Assembly: GCA_035325905.1 (NCBI GenBank) | Contig: DAOKYY010000020.1 | Location: 1 to 54,352 of the forward strand | Reading direction: 5' to 3' | Length of the DNA stretch: 54,352 nt | Source: DYGX01 sp035325905 | Lineage (GTDB): Bacteria; Chloroflexota; Anaerolineae; Aggregatilineales; Aggregatilineaceae | Shown: positions 1-6,840 of the stretch, one piece after another | Layout of the letters: the number at the start of each line of letters is the position of its first letter | Position numbering within the stretch: position 1 is the stretch's first letter | Notes under the pieces: model-generated | The model's input: the letters and a program-made list of their open reading frames with translations, nothing else | Database searches by the model: none | Told to the model about the DNA's origin: nothing | Made by a program: the position numbers and the translations under genes

Positions 1-40
1 CGAGAAAAACAGACCGGATGCCCGGTTGAACCCGGGTAAC

Positions 41-58
41 GTGCATAACACGCTCTAG
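41..58. repeat. Dispersed 18-nt repeat, copy 1
   Basis: An 18-nt sequence (GTGCATAACACGCTCTAG) matches 30977-30994 at 16 of 18 positions. The first 150 bases of the window otherwise hold no recognisable gene; short open frames run off the left edge and stop by position 58. The copy may be part of a larger dispersed intergenic element cut by the window edge. Confidence 0.4.
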
Positions 59-153
59 GCTCGTCAGGCGTCTCGCGGGGTGGAAGCGAGGCGCATCCCT
101 GGGCCGGGAATCGGTCGGGGACCCCCGGCCCGGCTGCCGTCGCCCTGAAACAG

Positions 154-185
154 ACCGGCAGGCGGCGACGTCTGCCGGTTTTTTG
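154..185 (+). terminator. Intrinsic terminator of an upstream gene
   Basis: An 8-bp perfect stem (ACCGGCAG at 154-161 with CTGCCGGT at 172-179) has a 10-nt loop and is followed by a run of Ts. It reads on the plus strand, so it probably ends a transcript entering from outside the window and insulates the promoter at 220-249. Confidence 0.7.
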
Positions 186-219
186 CGTCTGCGCGCGGCC
201 ACGCCATCTGCCCGCCGAA

Positions 220-249
220 TTGCCAACTCTGCCCCATCACAGATATAGT
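220..249 (+). promoter_or_regulatory. Sigma70-type promoter for the M23 peptidase gene
   Basis: TTGCCA (220-225) and TATAGT (244-249) are separated by 18 bp, and each matches five of six consensus bases. The predicted transcription start near 256 leaves a leader of about 40 nt before the ATG at 298. Confidence 0.65.
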
Positions 250-297
250 AGGCGTGTATCGCAGGCGTGCAGTCGGCTCAACCAAAGGAGCGGTCTC

Positions 298-2136
298 ATG
301 GCGACGCCGTATGATGGCAAGGTAGCGGTCTGGCACTGGAAGGGCGATTCGGTCTCCGAGGACACCATCGAGGACATCGTCCAAACCTTCAAGCGTTGGG
401 CGCCGAACGTCAAGCAGATCTGGGTCAAGACGAGCGACGGCGAGAACTGGATGGGCGAGTTCGACCGGGACCGCGATCTCGCCATCGACAGCGTCGCCAG
501 CGTGGATAAGTGGGTGCGCGTGCTCGAAGCGAACGGCCTGGAATTCCACGCCTGGTGCGTGGTCAAAGGGCGCAACATCGTGGGCGAGGCCGACCGGATC
601 ATCGAGGTCTGCAACCGGCCCGGCGTGCGCTCGATGGTGCTCGACGTCGAGCCATACTCCGGCTTCTGGACGGTCGGCAAAGACCCGATCCGCCCGCTGA
701 TGACCCGCGTCCGGCGCGGGATCGGCGGGCGTTTTCATCTGGCGATGGCGGTCGACCCGCGCCCGCAGCACAAGCCGCGTATCTACCCCGAAGAATGGCG
801 TCCCTTCGTCAACAGCGTGCATCTCCAGCTGTACTGGGAGACGTTCCAGCGCCCGATGGAGGAAGTGCTCGAAGAAGGGTTCAGCACCTGGGCGGACTAC
901 GGGCTGCCGATCTTCCCGGTCCTGCCGGGCAAGGCGCTGGTCAACGACATGAACCGCGCGCGCCAGATCGTGACCAGCACCTACAAGGCCGCCGGGATGA
1001 GCTGGTGGCGGTTTGGCACCATCGGCCCGGTCGAGTTCCCCGCGATCAATCACCCGATCGTGCCGGGCGATGGCGGCGAGCCGGAGCCAGAGCCGCCGCC
1101 CGCCCAGGGGCGCTATGGGATTGAAGTCGTGATCACGCCGGAGCATCCGAACTATCGGGATGGCGCGCACGGCGGGCAGGATGTCAACCAACTGCTCAAC
1201 ACCTTTACCGGGACGTGGGGCTGGAAGACGAAGTACAAGAAGACCGAGAAGACGACCAGCCAGATCTGGGCGCGCTGGGACCCGCAGCTTGTGGCGAGCG
1301 GCTGGTACGAGGTCTCGGCGTTCGTGCCGTCCCGCCACGCCACGACCGAGCGCGCGCGCTACAAGCTGCACGGCGTGCTCGGATCGTCGAAAGAGCTTGA
1401 AATCCCGATCCGCCAGACCGACTATTACAACCTGTGGGTCCCGCTGGGGGTCTACCAGTTCGACGCCAACGACGACCGGGCCGGGGTGGTGTTCCTGAAC
1501 GACCTGACCGGCGAGGACGGCAAAGAGATCGCGCTCGACGCGATTCGCTGGCGGCAGGTGGTGGGCATCACGCCGACGAACAAGTACCTCGCCGATGGCT
1601 ACGACGCGCCGATCGGGACCGCCGCCGAGCGCAAGACGGATGACATCTGGCCGGGCAAGTGGTTCGACGCGACCGGCTTCGCGCGGCGCTACCGCGTCGG
1701 CACGCCAAGCGAGGCGTACCACACTGGCGCGGACCTCAACCTGAACGAGCCGTACTGGGATGCGGACAAGCTCTCGCCGGTCTACGCCGCCGCGTCGGGC
1801 GTGGTGACTTTCTCGAATCGCGTGGCGGGGTGGGGGACGATCATCATCATCCGTCACGACCCGCTCGTCTCGAGCGGCCAGGTGCTCTACGGGCGCTATT
1901 CGCACGTCACCGATCCGCGCGTGGCGGTCGGCGACCGCGTGGTGCGCGGCCAGCAGATCGCCCGCGTCGGCAACGCCGAGGGCGTGTTCGCGTATCACCT
2001 GCACTTCGATCTCAGCCCCACGGCGATCCTCGAAACGCAGCCCTGGCACTGGCCCAAGCTCAACTGGAACGCGCTGATGACCAATTACATCGACCCGCAG
2101 GCGTTTATCCGCCAGCACCGCCCGAAGGATCGCTGA
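298..2136 (+). CDS. M23 family metallopeptidase with barrel-like and golvesin-like domains
   Basis: This 612-aa protein ends in a lysostaphin-type M23 domain (about residues 465-605). The zinc ligands are visible as HTGAD (His475, Asp479) and the HLH motif (His567, His569), so cleavage of peptidoglycan cross-bridges is the likely activity. Residues 1-260 look like a (beta/alpha) barrel related to glycoside hydrolases, with acidic residues in LDVEPYSGF. A Pro/Glu-rich linker leads to a golvesin C-terminal-like beta domain (about 275-425), probably a binding module. The start at 298 is chosen because AAAGGAG lies 7 nt upstream and a promoter precedes it; the frame extends to 220 without a ribosome site. 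No signal peptide is visible at this start, which is odd for a wall enzyme. The gene stands alone between two terminators. Confidence 0.8.
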   Translation: MATPYDGKVAVWHWKGDSVSEDTIEDIVQTFKRWAPNVKQIWVKTSDGENWMGEFDRDRDLAIDSVASVDKWVRVLEANGLEFHAWCVVKGRNIVGEADRIIEVCNRPGVRSMVLDVEPYSGFWTVGKDPIRPLMTRVRRGIGGRFHLAMAVDPRPQHKPRIYPEEWRPFVNSVHLQLYWETFQRPMEEVLEEGFSTWADYGLPIFPVLPGKALVNDMNRARQIVTSTYKAAGMSWWRFGTIGPVEFPAINHPIVPGDGGEPEPEPPPAQGRYGIEVVITPEHPNYRDGAHGGQDVNQLLNTFTGTWGWKTKYKKTEKTTSQIWARWDPQLVASGWYEVSAFVPSRHATTERARYKLHGVLGSSKELEIPIRQTDYYNLWVPLGVYQFDANDDRAGVVFLNDLTGEDGKEIALDAIRWRQVVGITPTNKYLADGYDAPIGTAAERKTDDIWPGKWFDATGFARRYRVGTPSEAYHTGADLNLNEPYWDADKLSPVYAAASGVVTFSNRVAGWGTIIIIRHDPLVSSGQVLYGRYSHVTDPRVAVGDRVVRGQQIARVGNAEGVFAYHLHFDLSPTAILETQPWHWPKLNWNALMTNYIDPQAFIRQHRPKDR

Positions 2137-2168
2137 GCCTTCACCCGCGCTGGCCGCTGATCAGTAGG

Positions 2169-2205
2169 GGGCGTCTTGCTGGGCACACCGGGCAAGGCGC
2201 CCTTT
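2169..2205 (+). terminator. Terminator hairpin after the M23 gene
   Basis: An 11-bp stem with one G-T wobble (2169-2179 with 2192-2202) has a 12-nt loop and only three Ts after it. It lies 33 bp downstream of the stop codon. Confidence 0.5.
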
Positions 2206-2291
2206 GCGTGCCGGGCGGCGGCGCGTCATCCAGGCGTATGCCAGTCGTGGCCCGCTCGCCGCGCCGTGACTGAGTGTTTCGGCGGCGGAAC

Positions 2292-2300
2292 TGGTATAAT
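2292..2300 (+). promoter_or_regulatory. Extended -10 promoter producing a leaderless mRNA
   Basis: TGG followed by perfect TATAAT (2295-2300) ends 6 nt before the ATG at 2307. The usual 6-7 nt distance puts the first transcribed base on the A of the start codon. No ribosome-binding site exists in the GCAGGC between them. No convincing -35 box is seen, as is common for extended -10 promoters. Confidence 0.65.
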
Positions 2301-2306
2301 GCAGGC

Positions 2307-3143
2307 ATGGACAGACATCAATTCTCACGCTTCGAGGAACGGATTCAGGCGCTGGTGGAGGGGGGCTTCGCGCGCCTGTTCGCGGGGCGCTTGCAGCCGC
2401 GCGAGGTGGCGCTGCGCATGGCTCACGCGATGGAAGATCACGCCCGGCCGGGCACCGATGGCGCGCCGATCGCGCCCAACCGGTACGCCGTCCACCTGCA
2501 CCCCGCCGATGCCGAAGCGTTGAGCGCGCACCAGCCAGACCTGACCGAAATGCTGGCCGCCCATCTGGTCAGCCTGGCGCGCGAGAGCGGCCTGCGCCTG
2601 GACGCGCCGCCGCAGGTGTTCCTGGTGCCGGACGCGACCGTCACGCTGCACACCGCCGTCGTGCTGGCCGACCATATCAGCGTGGCGCGCGAAGCAACGC
2701 AGGTTATGCAGTCGCTGCCACCCCGCGAGCCGGAGGCGTCCAGCGACGCTCCGGCGGCTCAAGCGTATTTGATTGTCAACGGGCAGACCTACATCCCGCT
2801 CGAGCGGTCGGTGATCAACATTGGACGGCGGCGCGACAATACGATTGTGCTCGACGACCCGCGCGTCAGCCGCCATCACTGCCAGGTTCGCTATCGCTTC
2901 GGCGCGTATGTGCTCTATGACCTGGGCAGCCGGGCCGGGACGTATGTCAACGACCAGCGCGTGTCGGAGGTCGTGCTCCAGCCGGGCGACGTGATCGCGC
3001 TGGCGGGCGTGCGGTTGGTGTACACCGTCGACGAGCAGACGACCAGCGAGTACGCGCCGCACCGCGACACGCAGTTACGCATGCAGCCGGCCGAGCCAGA
3101 TAACGCGCCGGAAGCGGCGCCGGACGAGGATGACGCGGATTGA
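2307..3143 (+). CDS. fhaA: FhaA-like FHA domain protein (DUF3662 + FHA)
   Basis: This 278-aa protein has an N-terminal FhaA/DUF3662 domain (about residues 1-120; FEERIQALVEGGF, LQPREVALRMAHAME) and a C-terminal FHA phosphothreonine-binding domain (about 160-250), with the conserved NIGRRRDN, VSRHHC and GTYVND elements. In actinobacteria FhaA links Ser/Thr kinase signalling to peptidoglycan synthesis. Here the next gene is a second FHA protein that overlaps it by 4 nt, and a SEDS/PBP pair follows 8.5 kb later. No PknB or PstP is in the window. The start at 2307 is chosen because an extended -10 element ends 6 nt before it. Confidence 0.8.
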   Translation: MDRHQFSRFEERIQALVEGGFARLFAGRLQPREVALRMAHAMEDHARPGTDGAPIAPNRYAVHLHPADAEALSAHQPDLTEMLAAHLVSLARESGLRLDAPPQVFLVPDATVTLHTAVVLADHISVAREATQVMQSLPPREPEASSDAPAAQAYLIVNGQTYIPLERSVINIGRRRDNTIVLDDPRVSRHHCQVRYRFGAYVLYDLGSRAGTYVNDQRVSEVVLQPGDVIALAGVRLVYTVDEQTTSEYAPHRDTQLRMQPAEPDNAPEAAPDEDDAD

Positions 3144-3577
3144 CGACCGATGTGCTGCTTCTGGCGCTGCGGGTGCTGACGAGCGTCGCGCTGCTGGGCT
3201 TCGTCGGCGCCCTGTTCGTGGTGGTGTGGCGCGACTATCGCGTCGCAGCGGACACCGCCGCCGACCGCCGGCGGCAGCGCGGGCGGCTGGTAGTCACCCG
3301 CGCGCGTGAAAGCACCGCCGAGGTGGGAACCGCCTATCCGCTGCTGCCCCTGACCAGCATCGGGCGCGGCCCGACCAATACGATTGTGCTGGACGACACA
3401 TTCGCCAGCCAGGAGCACGCGCTCGTCACGCGACGAGGCGGGCAGTGGTGGCTGGAAGACCGCAACAGCAGCAACGGCACGACGCTCAACGGCGAGCCGG
3501 TGCGCGAGCCGACTGTGATTTCTTCCGGCGATGTGATCGGGATCGGCCAGGTTCAGTTCAAGCTGGAGCTGGAATAA
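3140..3577 (+). CDS. fhaB: FhaB-like membrane-anchored FHA protein
   Basis: This 145-aa protein has one N-terminal transmembrane segment (about residues 6-28) and a cytosolic FHA domain (about 60-145; SIGRGPTNTI, ASQEHA, NSSNGTTLNG). Layout and length fit FhaB/FipA of actinobacterial cell-wall clusters. The TTG start at 3140 overlaps the previous stop codon in a TTGA arrangement, which points to translational coupling with fhaA. Its likely role is to recruit phosphorylated partners to the membrane; that is inferred from the family. Confidence 0.75.
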   Translation: MTTDVLLLALRVLTSVALLGFVGALFVVVWRDYRVAADTAADRRRQRGRLVVTRARESTAEVGTAYPLLPLTSIGRGPTNTIVLDDTFASQEHALVTRRGGQWWLEDRNSSNGTTLNGEPVREPTVISSGDVIGIGQVQFKLELE

Positions 3578-3626
3578 GCAGGTCTGCGTTTTTCTGCGGC
3601 GCGACGCCGCCGATGGGGGTCCCCGT

Positions 3627-4103
3627 ATGGTGCTACAGTCCGGCGAAGAGGTTGTTCTGCGCCTGTTCCGCCCTGCCGATCTGGCCCAGATCACTGAGTT
3701 GGAGCGCAAGGTCTACGGCAGCGGCGCCTATTCGTACTACTTTTTCCGCCAGCTGCACGACCTGTTCCCCCGGCTGGTGTGGGTCGCGGAGCGCGGCGGG
3801 CAGCTGGTCGGCCATGTCTGCGGCGCGGTGGACTGTTCCGGCGGGACCGGCTGGATTCTGAACCTGGCGGTGCAGGCGCACAGCCGGGGGCGCGGCGTGG
3901 GCGAGCAGTTGGTCCGCTCAGTGGTCGAGGAATTGCGCGCCAGCGGCGCGCGCGCCATCCGCACCACGCTCCACCCCGAAAATGACCCCGCGCTGCGTCT
4001 GTTCGAGCGGGTCGGGTTCCACGCGGTGCGGGTTGAGGAAGATTACTACGGCGACGGGATCGACCGCGTGATTCTGCAGCTTACCCTCAAGGAGAGCGAG
4101 TGA
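3627..4103 (+). CDS. GNAT family N-acetyltransferase
   Basis: A 158-aa GNAT protein. The acetyl-CoA binding motif is visible as the QAHSRGRGVG segment (about residues 84-93) after beta strand 4 (LNLAV), and the RimI-like ending HPENDPALRLFERVGFH is present. RimI-type proteins acetylate protein N-termini, but small-molecule acceptors are equally possible. The gene lies 49 bp after the FHA gene, and its stop overlaps the next gene's start (TGATG), so it is probably cotranscribed. Confidence 0.75.
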   Translation: MVLQSGEEVVLRLFRPADLAQITELERKVYGSGAYSYYFFRQLHDLFPRLVWVAERGGQLVGHVCGAVDCSGGTGWILNLAVQAHSRGRGVGEQLVRSVVEELRASGARAIRTTLHPENDPALRLFERVGFHAVRVEEDYYGDGIDRVILQLTLKESE

Positions 4104-4894
4104 TGGACCTGGGTCTGAGCGGCGCGCGGGTGCTGGTGGCGGCGAGCAGCCGGGGATTAGGCGGCGCGACGGCGCGGCGCTTCAGCCTCGAAGGGGCGCG
4201 GGTCGCGATCAACGGGCGGCACGCGGCGGCGCTGGAGCGGGCCGCGCAGGCCATTCGCGACGAAAGCGGCGACGAGGTGATTCCGCTGGTGGGCGATGTC
4301 TCGAACGGCGGCGACGCGGAGCGGATCGTCGCGCAGGCCGCCTCGGCGCTGGGCGGCCTCGATATCCTTGTCACCAACGCAGGTGGCCCGCCGCCGGGGT
4401 CATTTGACAGCGTGCCGCTCGACGCCTGGCAGCGCGCCTTCGACCTGTCGGTCATGAGCGCCGTGCGCCTGATTCGCGCCGCGCTGCCCCACCTGCGCCA
4501 GAGCGACCGCGCCGCGATCCTGACGATCGCGTCCGTCACCGTCAAGCAGCCGATCGACAACCTGATTCTCTCGAACAGCGTGCGGATGGGCGTCGCCGGC
4601 CTGACCAAGTCGCTCGCCATCGAGCTGGGGCCGGAAGGCATCCGCGTCAACAGCATCCTGCCCGGCTGGACGCGCACCGAGCGCGTCACCGAGCTGAACG
4701 CCGCCCGCGCCGAGCGCGAGAGCCGCACGCCGGAGGAGATCGCCGCCCAGCAGACGGCCGGCACGCCGCTGCGCCGCATGGGGACGCCGGAGGAATTCGC
4801 CAACGTGGCGGTATTTCTGTGCTCACCCCTGGCGGGGTACGTGCACGGCGCGATGGTCCCGGTCGATGGCGGCTCGATCCGCGCCACGCTCTAG
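4103..4894 (+). CDS. SDR-family protein lacking the catalytic Tyr-x-x-x-Lys
   Basis: A 263-aa Rossmann-fold short-chain dehydrogenase-like protein, similar in layout to FabG. The cofactor loop is SSRGLGGATA, with NAGG and a C-terminal VDGGS. The expected YxxxK catalytic motif is replaced by Leu156-x-x-x-Val160 (LSNSV), although Ser144 is present. Subfamilies with this replacement are known and their reaction is unclear. ATG at 4103 is used because AAGGAGAG lies 6 nt upstream and it overlaps the previous stop by 1 nt; an in-frame GTG lies at 4100. Confidence 0.7.
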   Translation: MDLGLSGARVLVAASSRGLGGATARRFSLEGARVAINGRHAAALERAAQAIRDESGDEVIPLVGDVSNGGDAERIVAQAASALGGLDILVTNAGGPPPGSFDSVPLDAWQRAFDLSVMSAVRLIRAALPHLRQSDRAAILTIASVTVKQPIDNLILSNSVRMGVAGLTKSLAIELGPEGIRVNSILPGWTRTERVTELNAARAERESRTPEEIAAQQTAGTPLRRMGTPEEFANVAVFLCSPLAGYVHGAMVPVDGGSIRATL

Positions 4895-4911
4895 CCCCTG
4901 ACCGCCGGTCC

Positions 4912-6621
4912 ATGTCGCCTGCCAGCCCTGTCCCGTCGATCAGCCTGCTGTGGCCGCCAGGGAATGCCCCTGGCGTTTCGGCTGCGCCGCGCCTGAGCGC
5001 GACCGCCGCCGCTGATCTCGACCTGGACACGACCGTCCGCGCGCTGTGCCTGTCGCCCGGCGACGAGCGGTCAATTTACGCCACGCTTGCGGGCCTGTGC
5101 GCCGGCCCGGATGTGATCGTCTACCGCCAGGCGGTGCTGGACGACCTGCTGCATTTTCCGGCGCTGCTGGCGCGGCTGGAAGGGCTGCTGCCCGCGATCC
5201 GCGCGGTCGAGCGGTTCCGCTACGCGGCCCGGCCCGGCCAGACGCCGCTGCACGAAGTCGTGTGGCGCGTCGGACAGCTTGAGTCATACGTCGAATGCGT
5301 GCGCGGGCTGGACGCGGCGTTCGCAGGGGAGAGCGCGGATGTGCAGTCGGAGGCGCTGCGCCACCTGCGCGATCAGGCGGCGGAGGCTGCGCGCGATCCG
5401 CTGTTCGAGCAGCTTGAGCGCGATCTCCCGGCGATGGTCAAGGCTGTGCGCAGCGTCGCCAGCATTACGATCGGCGTCAACCTGGACGACCAGCTCCGGC
5501 CGGTGGGCGCGGCGCTGATCGGCGTCCACGACCGGCCCTTCCGCGCCGAGACGCCCTCGTTGTTCGGCGCGCTGTTCGGGCGCGGCGAGCCGGGCGCGCA
5601 GGAGATCATCGGCCCGCTGCACAGCATCCCGCGCGAGCGCAACCCGCACGACCCGTCCGGCGTCGATTTCACCAATCCGCTGCTCTACCCGCTGTTCCGC
5701 GACCTGGCGCAGGTCCTCAAGCAGGCCAGCCGCCCAATCGCGCGCTCGCTTCAAAAGTACGTGTCGGTTGGCGTGACATTCTTCGCGGGGCTGCACGCGG
5801 ACCTGGCGTTCTATCTCGGCGCGGTGCGGCTGATCGAGCGGCTGCGCGCGGCGGGGCTGCCGGTCTGCCGCCCGGAGATCGCGCCGGTCGAGGCGCGCGC
5901 CTGCGCGATTGACGAGGCGTACAACCTCAATCTGGCGCTGCGGGCGCTGGCCGAAGGCAGCGTCGGGCGGATCGTGACCAACGCGGTGCGCTTTGACGAC
6001 ACGGGGCGCATCTTCATTCTGACCGGGCCGAACCAGGGCGGCAAAACCACCTACGCTCAGGCCATCGGGCTGGCGCAGGTGCTGGCGCAGGCCGGGCTGT
6101 ACGTCCCCGGCGCGCGGGCGCGGATCAGCCCGGTGGACGCGATCTACACGCATTTCCCGGCGGAAGAAGCGCCCGAAGCCGAAGCCGGGCGGCTGGGCGA
6201 GGAAGCGGCCCGCCTGAGCGCGATCTTCGAGCAGGCGACCCCCGCCAGCCTGATCATCCTCAACGAGTCGCTGTCGAGCACCAGCGCCGGGGAGAGCCTG
6301 TATCTGGCCGCCGACGTGGTGCGCGTGCTGCGGCTGCTCGGCGCGCGGGCGATCTTCGCCACGCACCTGCACGATCTGGCGGCGGAGGTCGGCGCGCTCA
6401 ACGCCGAGCCGGGCGGCGACAGCCCGGTGATCAGCCTGGTGTCGCTGGTCGAGGAGCAGCCATCCGAGGACGGCCCGCGCATCCGGCAAACGTACCGGAT
6501 TCTGCCGGGGCCGCCGCGCGGGCGCAGCTACGCGCGCGAAATCGCGGCGCGCTACGGCATCAGTTACGAGCAGCTTCACGGCCGGCTGCGGGCGCGCGGC
6601 CTGCTCGACGGCGCGGAGTGA
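4912..6621 (+). CDS. Short MutS-family ATPase
   Basis: This 569-aa protein has the MutS lever/clamp core and ATPase but lacks the N-terminal mismatch-reading domain. Walker A is TGPNQGGKTT (residues 371-380). The Walker B region reads LIILNES, so the usual Asp is Asn451, followed by Glu452. ATHLHDLA resembles the MutS His switch. It differs from the full-length MutS at 21355. Related short MutS proteins may act in recombination or DNA-structure processing; no specific role can be assigned. The frame is open upstream to 4819, but the ATG just after the SDR gene avoids a long overlap. Confidence 0.75.
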   Translation: MSPASPVPSISLLWPPGNAPGVSAAPRLSATAAADLDLDTTVRALCLSPGDERSIYATLAGLCAGPDVIVYRQAVLDDLLHFPALLARLEGLLPAIRAVERFRYAARPGQTPLHEVVWRVGQLESYVECVRGLDAAFAGESADVQSEALRHLRDQAAEAARDPLFEQLERDLPAMVKAVRSVASITIGVNLDDQLRPVGAALIGVHDRPFRAETPSLFGALFGRGEPGAQEIIGPLHSIPRERNPHDPSGVDFTNPLLYPLFRDLAQVLKQASRPIARSLQKYVSVGVTFFAGLHADLAFYLGAVRLIERLRAAGLPVCRPEIAPVEARACAIDEAYNLNLALRALAEGSVGRIVTNAVRFDDTGRIFILTGPNQGGKTTYAQAIGLAQVLAQAGLYVPGARARISPVDAIYTHFPAEEAPEAEAGRLGEEAARLSAIFEQATPASLIILNESLSSTSAGESLYLAADVVRVLRLLGARAIFATHLHDLAAEVGALNAEPGGDSPVISLVSLVEEQPSEDGPRIRQTYRILPGPPRGRSYAREIAARYGISYEQLHGRLRARGLLDGAE

Positions 6622-6625
6622 GCCT

Positions 6626-6779
6626 GGGCGCTCGCCCGCTCACCTCACCCCTGCTCGGCGCTGACGCGCCTCGCTTTCCCCTCTCCAACCTGGAGAAGGG
6701 GAAAGGCCAAGCGCAGCGAGGCCAGGGGGTGAGGTAAGGGTGCAGCAGCGTTTGGGCGGTAAGCCGGGCGCTCGCCCGC
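6626..6779. repeat. Long palindromic intergenic repeat flanked by 14-bp direct repeats
   Basis: The core (about 6639-6740) is an imperfect inverted repeat: CTCACCTCACCCCTG on the left answers CAGGGGGTGAGGTAAG on the right, and the centre folds as CCCCTCTCC / GGAGAAGGGG. An identical 14-mer, GGGCGCTCGCCCGC, sits at 6626-6639 and 6766-6779. The layout resembles a miniature insertion with duplicated flanks. It fills most of the gap between the MutS-like and CHAT genes. Confidence 0.6.
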
Positions 6780-6807
6780 GCTCATTTCGCTTTTGAGCGG
6801 TTTGCAC

Positions 6808-6813
6808 TATACT
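6808..6813 (+). promoter_or_regulatory. -10 element of the CHAT-STAND gene
   Basis: TATACT at 6808-6813 lies 27 bp before the ATG at 6841, giving a leader of about 20 nt with an AAAGAG ribosome-site candidate. The -35 match (TTTCGC, 6785-6790, 17-bp spacer) is poor. Confidence 0.45.
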
Positions 6814-6840
6814 GCGCTGCTATGAAAGAGACGCGCAGCG

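Noticed and set aside
64..2118. 684-codon minus-strand frame opposite the M23 gene
   Set aside because: Composition is that of an antisense shadow; the plus strand has domains, promoter and ribosome site.
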